From: Peronospora farinosa
Taxonomy: Eukaryota > Oomycota > Peronosporomycetes > Peronosporales > Peronosporaceae
Assembly (NCBI GenBank): GCA_947646735.1
Contig: CANTFK010000006.1
Location: forward strand, 1 to 64,000
Reading direction: 5' to 3'
Length of the DNA stretch: 64,000 nucleotides
Shown here: piece by piece, positions 34,903 to 44,398 of the stretch
Layout: every line of letters begins with the position of its first letter
How positions within the stretch are numbered: position 1 is the first letter of the stretch
Notes under the pieces: generated by a model
Told to the model about the DNA's origin: nothing
Seen by the model: the letters and a program-made list of their open reading frames with translations, nothing else
Database searches by the model: none
Made by a program: the position numbers and the translations under genes

Positions 34903-36198
34903 ATGGCACACAACATGACGCCTCCCGGCAGCGAGTCACAGACTCTTAGGGACCTCATTGGGGACGACCTTGAAGAAGCGGTTGATTACGAAAGTGACAC
35001 CGTCTTTGTGGGACCCGATGGGTCCCCTTTAGCCACCCTCACGGGTGAAGATGACACTCGTCATGCACCGAATCCGTTCCCTGAACGTGGTGCAGCAGAT
35101 GCGCTAACAGCGTTACGTGACCCGCCTGAGGTATCATCAACGGTAACGGTTACCAATCCACTCGACGAGCAGCAACAGCGGTCCATCGACCAAGAGGAAG
35201 GCGCCAAGCGCCGAACGAAGAACATGACGCGGCTGAAGGATCACCGACAGTACAGGTTCAAGCCACCTACGGTGGAAGAACGCCTAAAGGAAGCATCTGG
35301 GCATTCCCTTTCTGGTTGGACCATTGGTCCTGAGGCCATTTCGCCTGAAGATGTTGCCACACGCACGGCACTTCGACAACGATATCTGGAGCCCCATATC
35401 ACTACTCAAAGCCAATACTTGGCACGCCTTAATAGGCAAGTGCGCGGTGCGCCAGTTCCTCCGATGAAGGGTGTTCCCATCCTTCTGTTCGCGGGGGAAA
35501 CCGAGGACGAAGAAGACACGGCTTTCAGCCGCTGGGCGCATTATGCGCGACGTTTAAGCAGCATGTGGTCCCTACGGGCAAGCGCCGATGTGGCAGATAT
35601 CCGACTTGAGCGGAAGATGCGTTATGATTACGCTAAATTGAAGGCCCGGGGAAAATTGAAATCCCAACGAACGCATTATGCGCCTGCTGCCCAGCAGCCC
35701 AATGTTTTGGCTACCCCTGTAGCCGCGAGTTCACGACAGCCCGAGGCCGCTAACCCGCCTACCCTCACCATTACTGGTGAGAAGCGTCAGCGCCAACAGG
35801 CAGACCCTGCGCACGACGCTCAAAAACGTCCACGGCGTATGGGCAGTCCTGCCGAAGGGGAGTCTCAAACTCCCATGAATTCCATGATTCGGGATAACCC
35901 CGCCATTTCACCAGATACTGGTTTTGACCATGGCGGCGACGCTTCTGCAGTAGACGTTCCACATGGAACTGCAGGTTCCCCTGAGCATCGAGCAAAGGAG
36001 GAGGAGGCCGGTGTATCGGCACAAGCTCATGCGGAGCTTGTTCAGGAGGTACGGTCCCTTCGTGAGGAGAGGCAGACGATGAACTCCCGGCTTGCGTCCC
36101 TGGAAGAGAGTCGGACCCGAATGCAGGGTCAGCTTGACATGTTGGCGCAGATGCTTCGTCCCGCGACAATGCCAATGGGCTCGGCGCGAGCGCCTTAA
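34903..36198 (+). CDS. Antisense ORF of Gypsy family A (431 aa, unknown function)
   Basis: From ATG 34903, 99 bp inside the 3' LTR, an open frame of 431 codons runs opposite to pol and overlaps its last 428 bp, including the chromodomain codons. No known domain is recognised. Seen: an acidic N-terminal third (DLIGDDLEEAVDYESDTVF), a basic Arg/Lys stretch (AKRRTKNMTRLKDHRQYRF, residues about 108-127), a Trp-containing central segment (TAFSRWAHYARRLSSMWSL, about 210-228) followed by Lys/Arg-rich sequence, a bipartite-like basic cluster KRQRQQ...KRPRR (about 297-317), and a C-terminal coiled coil (LVQEVRSLREERQTMNSRLA, about 383-425). Its position and layout parallel the ORF at 17076-18521 in family B, although sequences differ. 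Possible roles are accessory, regulatory or nucleic-acid binding; none is shown. Confidence 0.75.
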   Translation: MAHNMTPPGSESQTLRDLIGDDLEEAVDYESDTVFVGPDGSPLATLTGEDDTRHAPNPFPERGAADALTALRDPPEVSSTVTVTNPLDEQQQRSIDQEEGAKRRTKNMTRLKDHRQYRFKPPTVEERLKEASGHSLSGWTIGPEAISPEDVATRTALRQRYLEPHITTQSQYLARLNRQVRGAPVPPMKGVPILLFAGETEDEEDTAFSRWAHYARRLSSMWSLRASADVADIRLERKMRYDYAKLKARGKLKSQRTHYAPAAQQPNVLATPVAASSRQPEAANPPTLTITGEKRQRQQADPAHDAQKRPRRMGSPAEGESQTPMNSMIRDNPAISPDTGFDHGGDASAVDVPHGTAGSPEHRAKEEEAGVSAQAHAELVQEVRSLREERQTMNSRLASLEESRTRMQGQLDMLAQMLRPATMPMGSARAP

Positions 36199-37519
36199 TG
36201 TTTACTTGGGACGGATCCCGATAAGGTTTCAACATGGCGACATAGAACACGGGATGTGTACGCAATTTGCGCGGCAAGTTAAGCGTATACGCTGTGCCTT
36301 TCTTGGCAATGACCTTAAAGGGTCCGATAAATCGTGGGCGCAACTTCGTCTTAAAGACAGCGGATACTACATTGGTAGGTAGATTTTTAGCATTTAATAA
36401 TAATTGGTCTCCGACCTCATAATCATTAATACAACCTCTGCCTTTCGCATCTGCATATTCCTTTTGTTTATCTTGACTATCAGCCATTGCATCTTGCACA
36501 TGTCGTAAGACATTCAGTCGCGTTGCGAGAAACGCATTTTCCTGTTTCTTAACAGTATTAGGGCTGACATCAGCAAGCCGATCGGCAACCTCTCCCCCAC
36601 CAAGCCCTGAACCACTCGGTGGTAGCGTTAACGGAACGCGTGGGTGTGGGTGTGTAAGACCATTCACATATAACGGAGTGTAGCCGGTAGAGGCGTGCAC
36701 GGAGTTATTGAAGGCAAACTCAACTACAGGGAGCATAGCGCTCCAACGCTTAAGCGTTTCAGCACAAACGCTGCGTAGGATATCTTCAACAACGCGATTT
36801 ACGCGTTCAGTTTGATCATCGGTCTGCGGATGATCCGCCGTGGACATGTCCAAACGGGTGCCCAGCACCTGGAAGACGGACTTCCAAAATTTACTCGTAA
36901 AACGAGGATCACGATCAGAAACAATTGCCACTGGCAAGCCATGTTGGCGAAACACCCGATCGATAACCAGCTCCGCTGTACCCACACCATCGATCGAATC
37001 TGGCACAGCCGCTAAGTGAGCCATCTTGCTCAAACGGTCAACAAAGACCACAATACCTGTATTGCCATGCGAATCTTTCGGTAGGCCAAATACAAAGTCC
37101 ATACTAATGGACTCCCAGCACCCAGTGGGAATAGGCAAACTAGCCAGTGGTGCTGCCGAATGGGGCGAGGGTTTCACCCGCTGACACATTTCACACGTAC
37201 GCACATATGTGCTCACCCATTTGTATAATTTGGGCCACCAATAACTTTGGCATACTGCCCCATAGGTCTTTTCACGACCCAAATGACCACCGATGGCGGT
37301 GTCATGTACCTCATAGAGGATACGATGTTTCAGGTCCTCGTCATGAGGAACTACAATACGCGGAGGATCCGCTACATCTGTACGATAGTACAACAGCCCC
37401 TCATCGATAGAATATCGATGGAGGCTTGCACGCAATCGTGCCGACAATTTAATGTCCGAGTCTTTAAACTCCTCACTGCCAAGAGCATGTAGCAACGCTA
37501 TACAGTGATCATCTTTAGC
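35771..37519 (-). CDS. Pol 3' part: integrase with chromodomain (family A)
   Basis: The open frame after a nonsense codon at 37520-37522 encodes the integrase. It has an H2C2 zinc finger (HDTAIGGHLGREKTYG to CEMCQRVK, near 37300), a catalytic core with Asp in MDFVFGLPKD and Asp in IVSDRDPRFTSKFW, and Glu in QTERVNRVVEDILRS. A GPF/Y-like segment RFIGPFKVIAKKGTAYTL lies near 36310 and a C-terminal chromodomain YLVKWRGYPESWNSWEF near 35870. The chromodomain places it among chromoviruses, which target integration to marked chromatin. The last 428 bp also encode the C-terminus of the opposite-strand ORF. The frame probably belonged to one polyprotein with the reverse transcriptase before the stops arose. 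Confidence 0.9.
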   Translation of the reverse strand, partial: AKDDHCIALLHALGSEEFKDSDIKLSARLRASLHRYSIDEGLLYYRTDVADPPRIVVPHDEDLKHRILYEVHDTAIGGHLGREKTYGAVCQSYWWPKLYKWVSTYVRTCEMCQRVKPSPHSAAPLASLPIPTGCWESISMDFVFGLPKDSHGNTGIVVFVDRLSKMAHLAAVPDSIDGVGTAELVIDRVFRQHGLPVAIVSDRDPRFTSKFWKSVFQVLGTRLDMSTADHPQTDDQTERVNRVVEDILRSVCAETLKRWSAMLPVVEFAFNNSVHASTGYTPLYVNGLTHPHPRVPLTLPPSGSGLGGGEVADRLADVSPNTVKKQENAFLATRLNVLRHVQDAMADSQDKQKEYADAKGRGCINDYEVGDQLLLNAKNLPTNVVSAVFKTKLRPRFIGPFKVIAKKGTAYTLNLPRKLRTHPVFYVAMLKPYRDPSQVNIKALAPSPLALSRDEASAPTCQADPAFGSDSLPGTQAGSSSSASPHEGTVPPEQAPHELVPIHRPPPPLLDAQGNLQFHVERLLQKRRRHGQNQYLVKWRGYPESWNSWEFETPLRQDCPYAVDVFERRAQGLPVGADASHQ

Positions 37520-37672
37520 CTACGCCGTCCGAATGAGATCGATGATCGAAGACGACAACGTCGTAACATGATCAAGCTCATAGTCAGGTCTGCGTGACAA
37601 CGCATCAGCCAAAGCGTTTTGCTTGCCAGGCTTATACTTCACCACGAAGTTATATTTGGCAAAGAATAAAAG

Positions 37673-40306
37673 CTAGAGGGCCATTCTCTGCGAGAGATGC
37701 GGCGACTGAGTCGCAGTGCGTAACGACGCATGATCGGTATAGATCACAAAAGGCTTTGAGCCCAGCAGATGAACTCTGAATTTGACCAGGGCATACTTCA
37801 TCGCAAGTAGCTCTTTGTCGTGAACTGGATAGTTCTTTTCTGCAGCTTTCAGCTGGCGGAATTCAAAAGCGATTACACGCTCACGGCCTTCATCATCTGA
37901 TTGTAACAGAGCACTGCCAATGGCAAAATCCGATGCGTCACAGACGACGCTAAACGGTCGGTCAGGGTCTGGCAAAGCCAAAATAGGAGCATGTAGAAGG
38001 CTTGCCTTCACTGCTTGAAAAGCATTTTCGTGTTCGGCATGCCAACACCATTCCACATCCTTTTTAAGGAGATTGGATAACGGCCGAGCCATATCAGCGT
38101 AATTTTCGCTATACTTGTGTAAGTAATTGGCAAGGCCAAGCCATTTACACAAGTCCTTCTGAGACTGTGGAACAGGCCAATCGACTATGGCTTTGACTTT
38201 GGCGGGATCCGCTCGTAGTCCTCGCTTCCCAATGAAGCACCCTAGAAAGGGAATTTCTTCGGCCCCGAAGATGCACTTAGAGGCATTAGCATATAACTTA
38301 TTAGTGCGCATGCACTCGAGCACTGCTCGTAAATGAACAATATGGTTCTCAATATCTGACCGACCATGTTCAGCTCGGCTATGGACAAAAATGTCATCAA
38401 AATACGTCTGTGCATAACTTCGATGGGGTCGAAACAATTGCGTCACCAAACGGTTAAACGTAGCCGGAGCATTAGATAGCCCTTGGGGCATCACTAACCA
38501 CTCCCAGAGCATACCGCTCGGAGTACTAACAGCAGTAAGCGGAATATCACTAGCTCGCATGAGCAATTGGTAATAACCATCGACTAAGTCGAGCGCACTG
38601 TACATGGTACAACCGACCATATTGTTCTGAAGAACATCCTTTCTAGGTACTGGCGTCTGTGCAGGTATAGTGGCCGCATTGAGCTTATTATAAGCATGAA
38701 CAATACGCCATTTACCATTTGGTTTCTTAACACAGAAAGTGGGTGTCGAGTGCGGAGATTTACTTTCACGCACCATGCCCGCCGCGTGCTTTGCACGAAA
38801 GAACTCGTCAATGACGTCACACTGTTCTTTGGGTAAAGGCCACTGCCGTGTTACACAGTATTTGGTTCCGGGAACCAAGTCAATTTCATGACGTACGCCC
38901 CTATCAGGTGGTAGAACCGACGGTGGATCGTGACACACCACGTCCTGGAATTCTTTTACCAAAGGATAGTAGGGATCTGAAGGGTCCTTTAGAATAGATG
39001 CCCCACTACGTGCACTTAGTGCCGCTTTGGTATCTTCAAGGACTGTCTCATCGACAAGCGAGGATGAGTTCAGCTCGAGGTTAGGTCGAATGACCACCAT
39101 ATCGGACAGAGCACCTGCCTTCAAGGCCTGATGAAATTCATCCACAGACATTTCGCCTAGCTCTAAAAGAGCATTTAATGATGGGAGGGCCTCAAGGTCA
39201 ACCTCACCATCTACATCACCTGTCACTCCGTTGACCAGGGTGTACAACTGGTCACTGACATTATTATGCGATAAAACAGACGCTTTGCGTCTCGCAGCCG
39301 CCATCTGGCGACGCTGCCGTCTCATTGACGAGACCGTACTCTTCAAAGTACTTGGGATATTATCATCCCCAAGGTCAGCAGACCCCTTGTCATTTACCTG
39401 CCCTATGCGAGGGCCGATGTCATTACCGACACCCAGTGGGTCACTAGTACCAGTGACTTCACTAACAAGGTCATTGACCTTCACTCGCTCTATACGAGAG
39501 CCGATGTCATTACCGACACCCAGTGGGTCACTAGTACCAGTGACTTCACTAACAAGGTCATTGACCTTCACTCGCTCTATACGAGAGCCGATGTCATTAC
39601 CGACATCCAGTAAATCGCATTTACAGCCAATATCACTAACAGTATCACTTAACGGAGTACGTGCCGTTCCACTAAGTGTCATTGAGCTCTGCTCGACACT
39701 ATTATTGTTGACATCGGAGTTTATCAACTCAGACACTCCAATGTCCAGCACATTAACTGAATCAGTTAATGGCTCGCGCCAATAGCACTTTTGTTTTCTA
39801 GCGAAGGTGGGTTCATGACTCTCCAAAGCTTCGCTAGGAACATTGCGCGTTGCACCTAAAGTTTTGGATCTCCAATCGATCCACGGCTCATGGCGTTCCA
39901 GCCAGGCCATACCGAGAATGAGATCATATCTCGAGTCCAAATCTAGGACAAGACAGCGTTCAACGCTATTGAAATCTAAAAATTTCACACCTAAGTTCAA
40001 CGGAACTTTAGGAACGGTGACACGTACACCAGTCGCGAGACGTACGGTTATACTGTCACCCTCTTGCGCTTCCAGCGCCTCAGCATACAGCTGACTCCCC
40101 TCAAGGGAGCGACGTCGGACATAATTCCCTGACGCCCCTGAGTCAATTAAAATTGACCAGGGTTTCTCAAAACCCTTAACGGTTGCCGACACAACCAACA
40201 AGCCTGGCTTGTAATTTTGTTCTATGGGAGCATCCACAGAACCACCTGGGGCTAAGCCCTGTTTACCTTTACCTCCTAAAGATTCAACAGAACTTAGTTC
40301 TTTCCC
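37673..40306 (-). CDS. Pol 5' part: protease, reverse transcriptase, RNase H (family A)
   Basis: The open frame extends upstream of the first in-frame methionine (40237) toward the gag stop. It contains an aspartic protease ([11 protein letters not shown] near 40150, [15 protein letters not shown] near 39900), a spacer with 29-residue repeats, and reverse transcriptase ([19 protein letters not shown] near 38700; catalytic [13 protein letters not shown] near 38390). The RNase H has [18 protein letters not shown] near 37950 and [11 protein letters not shown] near 37730. It ends at a TAG (37673) where the other copy has a different mutation at the same linker. The frame is -1 relative to gag. 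It provides replication enzymes; with the nonsense codons it would lack integrase. Confidence 0.9.
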   Translation of the reverse strand, partial: GKELSSVESLGGKGKQGLAPGGSVDAPIEQNYKPGLLVVSATVKGFEKPWSILIDSGASGNYVRRRSLEGSQLYAEALEAQEGDSITVRLATGVRVTVPKVPLNLGVKFLDFNSVERCLVLDLDSRYDLILGMAWLERHEPWIDWRSKTLGATRNVPSEALESHEPTFARKQKCYWREPLTDSVNVLDIGVSELINSDVNNNSVEQSSMTLSGTARTPLSDTVSDIGCKCDLLDVGNDIGSRIERVKVNDLVSEVTGTSDPLGVGNDIGSRIERVKVNDLVSEVTGTSDPLGVGNDIGPRIGQVNDKGSADLGDDNIPSTLKSTVSSMRRQRRQMAAARRKASVLSHNNVSDQLYTLVNGVTGDVDGEVDLEALPSLNALLELGEMSVDEFHQALKAGALSDMVVIRPNLELNSSSLVDETVLEDTKAALSARSGASILKDPSDPYYPLVKEFQDVVCHDPPSVLPPDRGVRHEIDLVPGTKYCVTRQWPLPKEQCDVIDEFFRAKHAAGMVRESKSPHSTPTFCVKKPNGKWRIVHAYNKLNAATIPAQTPVPRKDVLQNNMVGCTMYSALDLVDGYYQLLMRASDIPLTAVSTPSGMLWEWLVMPQGLSNAPATFNRLVTQLFRPHRSYAQTYFDDIFVHSRAEHGRSDIENHIVHLRAVLECMRTNKLYANASKCIFGAEEIPFLGCFIGKRGLRADPAKVKAIVDWPVPQSQKDLCKWLGLANYLHKYSENYADMARPLSNLLKKDVEWCWHAEHENAFQAVKASLLHAPILALPDPDRPFSVVCDASDFAIGSALLQSDDEGRERVIAFEFRQLKAAEKNYPVHDKELLAMKYALVKFRVHLLGSKPFVIYTDHASLRTATQSPHLSQRMAL
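39413..39605 (-). repeat. 87-bp in-frame tandem repeat in pol spacer (two units plus partial)
   Basis: Units begin at 39413, 39500 and 39587. They are the same repeat as at 4447-4815 but with two fewer units. Confidence 0.9.
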
Positions 40307-40323
40307 AGTAGGGCGCCCCGCGC

Positions 40324-41325
40324 CTACTGGGAGTTGACATTTTCCCCTGCGGTGCTCGCCTTTTGGCTAGGAGCAGGGCTTCGGCTTTGCCGATTTGAAC
40401 GTTGCTTTCGCAACGGACAGCTAGGGCGGAGATGCCTAGTGCTTCCGCACATGTAACATCTACGGATGCTACCTTGCTGCTCAGCAGCTTGAAGCTCAGC
40501 TTCTTCAGCATGGCTGAGGTCCATGGGTTCCGCCCTATTAGAGGTATTTGATTGATACCAGGGCAGACCATATCGAGCAGATTTAAAATTGAATTCAGCG
40601 TTAAATGCTACGCTTACTGCCTCCTCAAAAGTTGAAGGCTGGACACGGAAAACTTCCGTCCTGGCGACCCCAGTGCGAAGTCCCTCCATAAAAATGGTTA
40701 CTCGGACTTCCTCTGCCAGTGGGTCCTGCTGCATAGCAGCAATGAGAGTTCTCAACTCTTGGACATAGTCCGACAATTCTTTCTTACCTTGTCGGGTAGC
40801 TAGGAAGCGTGAGCGCACACGATAAGCCTGATTAGGCGGTGCAAACACACAAGTTAATTGCTTTTTAAGCATCTCCCATGTGGGAAATGCAGCATTTACA
40901 GAGACACCGCTCGTTAGAGCCCACTCTCTAGCTCTTCCACCGAGCTTAGAAATGGCCAAGCCAACTCGTTGCTTATCGGATGCAAGCATGGCGGCATCCA
41001 TTTCCATTTCAACTTCTCGGATCCAGAGGAGAAGGTTCTCTCCCTCCTTCCCCTCGAAGGTCTTGACACTTAAAACAAGTGGACGAGCCTTTGGCTCTGC
41101 ATCGGTCACAGGTACCGGAATGTACTGTATAGGCGCGGCTGACGCTGCCTGGTCATGGACCTGCCCGAGGAGCGTTGCCTCATAACGCATAAAGGCCTCA
41201 AGACGAGCATTTAGAACCTCGGGGCCTTGGGCCAAAAGGGCCTCGATTTGATCAGGTCCGACGAACGCAGATAGTTTATCTAAGGCGAGTCGTTGTGCCT
41301 CAGAGAGGTGATTTTGATTCTCCAT
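40324..41325 (-). CDS. Gag of Gypsy family A
   Basis: ATG 41325 gives 333 residues (an in-frame GTG at 41331 is ignored). The central part is a retrotransposon gag/capsid region ([38 protein letters not shown]) and the C-terminus has one CCHC zinc knuckle, [14 protein letters not shown]. It forms the particle and binds RNA. The stop TAG after AGENVNSQ is conserved in the decayed copy at 5520, and pol lies in the -1 frame after a short overlap. Confidence 0.9.
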   Translation of the reverse strand: MENQNHLSEAQRLALDKLSAFVGPDQIEALLAQGPEVLNARLEAFMRYEATLLGQVHDQAASAAPIQYIPVPVTDAEPKARPLVLSVKTFEGKEGENLLLWIREVEMEMDAAMLASDKQRVGLAISKLGGRAREWALTSGVSVNAAFPTWEMLKKQLTCVFAPPNQAYRVRSRFLATRQGKKELSDYVQELRTLIAAMQQDPLAEEVRVTIFMEGLRTGVARTEVFRVQPSTFEEAVSVAFNAEFNFKSARYGLPWYQSNTSNRAEPMDLSHAEEAELQAAEQQGSIRRCYMCGSTRHLRPSCPLRKQRSNRQSRSPAPSQKASTAGENVNSQ

Positions 41326-41373
41326 TCTCACAGAGGGTCAGTCTTTAAAGACTCAGGTGTAGGATTGACTACA

Positions 41374-41385
41374 AGTGCTACCAAG
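41374..41385 (-). other. Primer-binding site of Gypsy family A
   Basis: AGTGCTACCAAG on the plus strand abuts the 5' LTR, identical to family B. Consistent with priming by initiator tRNA-Met (inference from GCUACCA). Confidence 0.7.
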
Positions 41386-42014
41386 TGTAGCGGAGCTGCA
41401 CAGCTCTTTAGCCAGAGGAAGACTTTCGGCTGGAAGCCTCTTAGTTCTATAGAAGTAAATAGAGTTAAGGCTAAAAGCCACTTAGTTCTAAGGAACTAAT
41501 TAAACGACTGAAAGTAACCCTGTTCTAAGGAACTAGGAGAGAGACTTTTAGTCAGTCAAGCAATAAGCTTAAGGTTCAGAGAACCAACGCACAGGGTGCA
41601 AGAACAAGCTAGAAGCTTAGAGGTTCAGAGAACCAACGCACGAAGTGCACAAGAGAACAAGTCAGAACGACTTGTGATCTTAAACTCAAAAGGAGAACTG
41701 ATTTTATTTATGCTTTAAGATTTTATGAATAGTCCCACTCTAAGTACCCTCACTAGATTAATTACTATAATAGTAGTTATTATATGCAGACTTTGCTATT
41801 GGACGACGTATCGTCTAAACATCTGTGTATGATGTACTTAGTACAGCGTTATCGATTATCGAATCCTATCCGATAGGATACGGTATTACCGAATACCGTA
41901 TCTTTAACGCTTATACTTAATACCTCTCTAAAGAGAACAATCCTAATGCATTATATGCAATACAAGGGGAGTTTAACCGTAAACTCCCGGAAACCGTCGT
42001 GTAACCCCGTTACA
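41386..42014 (-). repeat. 5' LTR of Gypsy family A
   Basis: TGTAGCGGAG to CCCGTTACA. It includes nested palindromes (41863-41879 and 41878-41901, arms ATACGGTATT/AATACCGTAT) and, only in this LTR, a perfect hairpin GGGAGTTTA/TAAACTCCC near 41970. Confidence 0.93.
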
Positions 42015-42019
42015 GCATT
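42015..42019. repeat. Target-site duplication GCATT (right)
   Basis: Matches 34161-34165. Confidence 0.9.
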
Positions 42020-42069
42020 GCTACACACACAAAAGCACAAACTTCGATTCGCACCACTTCAGTCTCTTA

Positions 42070-42086
42070 ACTCACTCTTCAAATCG
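42070..42086 (+). promoter_or_regulatory. Possible Inr/FPR of transporter 1
   Basis: ACTCACTCTTCAAATCG resembles the oomycete initiator followed by a CAAATC flanking element. It lies between the LTR and the start codon, about 55-65 bp upstream of ATG 42138. Confidence 0.45.
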
Positions 42087-42137
42087 TTTGATGCCTGTTA
42101 AGCTGTGACCTTCTTACAAGTTTCTCAATCTTTCATT

Positions 42138-43832
42138 ATGGCTATTGAAGACCCTATCACACACGACAACTTAAATCAAAAAAAGACGTTTCTGAGAAGT
42201 ACACAAGACATGATTACTGGTCATTGGACGGTCCCGCCTAAGCACCGGACAGTCGAACAAGATGCGGCTGAAGAGTGGCTTATCACGTGCTACCTCGGCA
42301 ACAACCGGTACTTTTCGCTGCCGTTTCTGCGTTTCACGAGGTGGTATCTCTTCTTCGCCAGCTTTCTGGTGCAATTCTGCATTGGCTCGCTTTACTCGTG
42401 GTCTGTATTCAACAAACCCATTGATTTGCATGTTTACGGTAACGAGAAGGCTGGTCGTGCAGTTGACGCCTTTTACATATCGGTCGGTGTTTTCGGTACA
42501 ACCACAGCAATTATGGGTCCGTGGATCGAACGCCGTGGACCCCGTGCTGGGGTGGTCCTTGGTACTTCATCCTTCCTCATTGGCAATATAATCGTAGGTA
42601 TTGGCGTGTACTACAAGGCGATTGCAGCCATTTACATTGGTTACGGCATTTTCTGTGGCTTTGGCATGGGTCTCTGCTACATTTCTCCCGTGTCGACGTT
42701 GCAGAAATGGTTTCCGGACTACCGTGGCACTGCTGCCGGCTTTGCAGTGGGTGGGTATGGAGCCGGATCGGTCGTGTGGGCCAAGGTCTATCTTCCGTGC
42801 ATTGATGCGATTGGTTTGTCGTCAACATTCATTCTCATCGGTTGCGTGATGGCTTTTGCCATGTACATGTCTGCTCTCGTATTACGCTCACCTCCCTTCG
42901 GTTTCGTGGTGAGTGGACTCAATATCCATGGAGAAGAAGTCGACAAAGCTGATGAAGCCATGCCCCTTGGCGATAAAGTCAGTCCTCACGAGTACGAGTC
43001 CATCCCGATGACGACCAAACAAGGTGTCCAAAAGACTGTGGATTTTACCCCCGCTACGGAAACGTTGATTCGCAATCTCACGCTAATTGATGCCATCAAG
43101 ACGCCAGACTTCGTGTGCATGTACATTATGTTTTTTGGAAATCAGCTCTACGGTCTCATCGTGCTGTCTAAGCTCTCCAGTATGTGCACCGATATATTTG
43201 ACAAGTCTGCCAATCAAGCTTCGGACATCGTATCTATCAACGGTGTATTCAACTGCTGCGGTCGCTTGGTGTTTCCGCTCCTGTCCGACGTCTTCGTGCG
43301 GAAAATCAAAATGGAACACGCTTTCGCGCGTAAATGCTTGTATTTTTACGCGCTAGCGTCGCAGGCAGTTATCCTCGGCACAATCCCGATTATTATGCGC
43401 AACAACAACTATTCTGCATTTGTGGCTGAAGTGTTCATCCTGACAGCAAGCTACGGTGGTGGGTTTGGTACAATTCCGGTTTTTTTAACCGACATGTTCG
43501 GCGCCTTTAATATCGGTGCTATGCATGGATTGATCCTGACGGCGTGGTCGATCGGTGGTGTTGTGGGAGGTATCACGTTTAACAACACGTACAGTGACCA
43601 GATCGCGGACGGTTGGGACATCCGTGAAGCGTATATCTACAGTGTTCGCCGTATATTGGTCATTGTGATCGTTGGCTTCATGCTTCTCTTTTTAGTACGT
43701 ACCAAAGGCGCCGATCGGTTTGCTCCAGGCTACCGCCTTAGCATCTTTGGAAGACGCGTTATCAACATCAAAGGTAAACAGGAGATAATGAAGGAGGAGC
43801 CGCTCATGATGCAGCGTAGTAACCCGACTTAA
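42138..43832 (+). CDS. Major facilitator transporter, OFA-like, copy 1
   Basis: ATG 42138 gives a 564-residue, intronless polytopic membrane protein; the longer frame upstream begins with GTG. About 12 hydrophobic segments are seen, with an N-terminal cytosolic stretch and a long central loop (residues about 265-320). Motifs typical of the oxalate:formate antiporter-like branch are present: FCIGSLYSWSVFNKP in helix 1, GPWIERRGPRAGVVLG between helices 2 and 3, GFGMGLCYISPVSTLQKWFP in helix 4-5, and SYGGGFGTIPVFLTDMFG in a late helix. The substrate is unknown; carboxylates are a guess from the family. It is about two-thirds identical by eye to the next gene, a tandem duplicate. A Gypsy LTR lies immediately upstream. 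Confidence 0.88.
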   Translation: MAIEDPITHDNLNQKKTFLRSTQDMITGHWTVPPKHRTVEQDAAEEWLITCYLGNNRYFSLPFLRFTRWYLFFASFLVQFCIGSLYSWSVFNKPIDLHVYGNEKAGRAVDAFYISVGVFGTTTAIMGPWIERRGPRAGVVLGTSSFLIGNIIVGIGVYYKAIAAIYIGYGIFCGFGMGLCYISPVSTLQKWFPDYRGTAAGFAVGGYGAGSVVWAKVYLPCIDAIGLSSTFILIGCVMAFAMYMSALVLRSPPFGFVVSGLNIHGEEVDKADEAMPLGDKVSPHEYESIPMTTKQGVQKTVDFTPATETLIRNLTLIDAIKTPDFVCMYIMFFGNQLYGLIVLSKLSSMCTDIFDKSANQASDIVSINGVFNCCGRLVFPLLSDVFVRKIKMEHAFARKCLYFYALASQAVILGTIPIIMRNNNYSAFVAEVFILTASYGGGFGTIPVFLTDMFGAFNIGAMHGLILTAWSIGGVVGGITFNNTYSDQIADGWDIREAYIYSVRRILVIVIVGFMLLFLVRTKGADRFAPGYRLSIFGRRVINIKGKQEIMKEEPLMMQRSNPT

Positions 43833-44284
43833 TGGCTGATCGAGTGATGATAAAAGAGCAATGTACGTATTCCTAGTGTAGATCATGCATCAGGAATTAT
43901 TTGGGCGAACTTGAATTTACACGTTTGGTTTGTAAGTCATAAGCTTGAAAGCCATACACTGCTACAGGTTACTCGAAGAGGAGCAGGTAAAACTAGAACC
44001 CAGCTGCTATAGTTAAAGGACACGAACCATATATACATGCACAGTATTCATTGGCAATGTGAAAGATAGACCTCAATGTAGATTGTTGTCATCATTCCGA
44101 CAATTCCACAAGATTAAGCTTTACTTTGAAGTAGGTGCACTAGGAGGATCTGACGAAGAATCGCCTTTGTTCTGGTCGGGTCTCTGATCTTTTTTTTCAC
44201 TTTCTGGATTCAGCGTTCGCATGGAGCTTGCCATCTGGTTGTTGTAAACTGTTGAGTGTAAGGTACCAAGACATTTAGCATTCT
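43833..44284. other. Intergenic between tandem transporters
   Basis: No ORF or repeat recognised. It holds the 3' end of transporter 1 and the promoter of transporter 2. Confidence 0.5.
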
Positions 44285-44292
44285 TCATTTCA
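44285..44292 (+). promoter_or_regulatory. Oomycete initiator-like element of transporter 2
   Basis: TCATTTCA matches the TCATTTSY-type initiator. Its location supports ATG 44399 rather than the first in-frame codon at 44300 as start. Confidence 0.5.
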
Positions 44293-44398
44293 CGAGCTCT
44301 TGATTAAGGTCCTTGTCGTTTACGGAAAACAAGGGTCATATAGCCCTACTGTTCTAAAGCCATTTATCGTCATTCATATAACGTCCACGACAGATGAG

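Larger units (their letters stand above)
34166..42014 (-). mobile_element. Ty3/Gypsy chromovirus, family A, nearly intact (7,849 bp)
   Basis: Complete element: LTRs of 638 and 629 bp with TG...CA ends, 5-bp target-site duplication GCATT, polypurine tract, primer-binding site, gag, pol with a C-terminal chromodomain, and a long ORF on the other strand next to the 3' LTR. Only two nonsense codons (about 37520 and 37673) were noticed in the RNase H to integrase linker, so it was probably active recently. The right end lies 118 bp upstream of a transporter start codon. Confidence 0.95.

Noticed and set aside
42105..42137. Upstream start of transporter 1
   Set aside because: Begins with GTG; the ATG at 42138 is the plausible start.
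44300..44398. Upstream extension of transporter 2
   Set aside because: No ATG, and it lies just after a likely transcription initiator; alignment with copy 1 favours ATG 44399.
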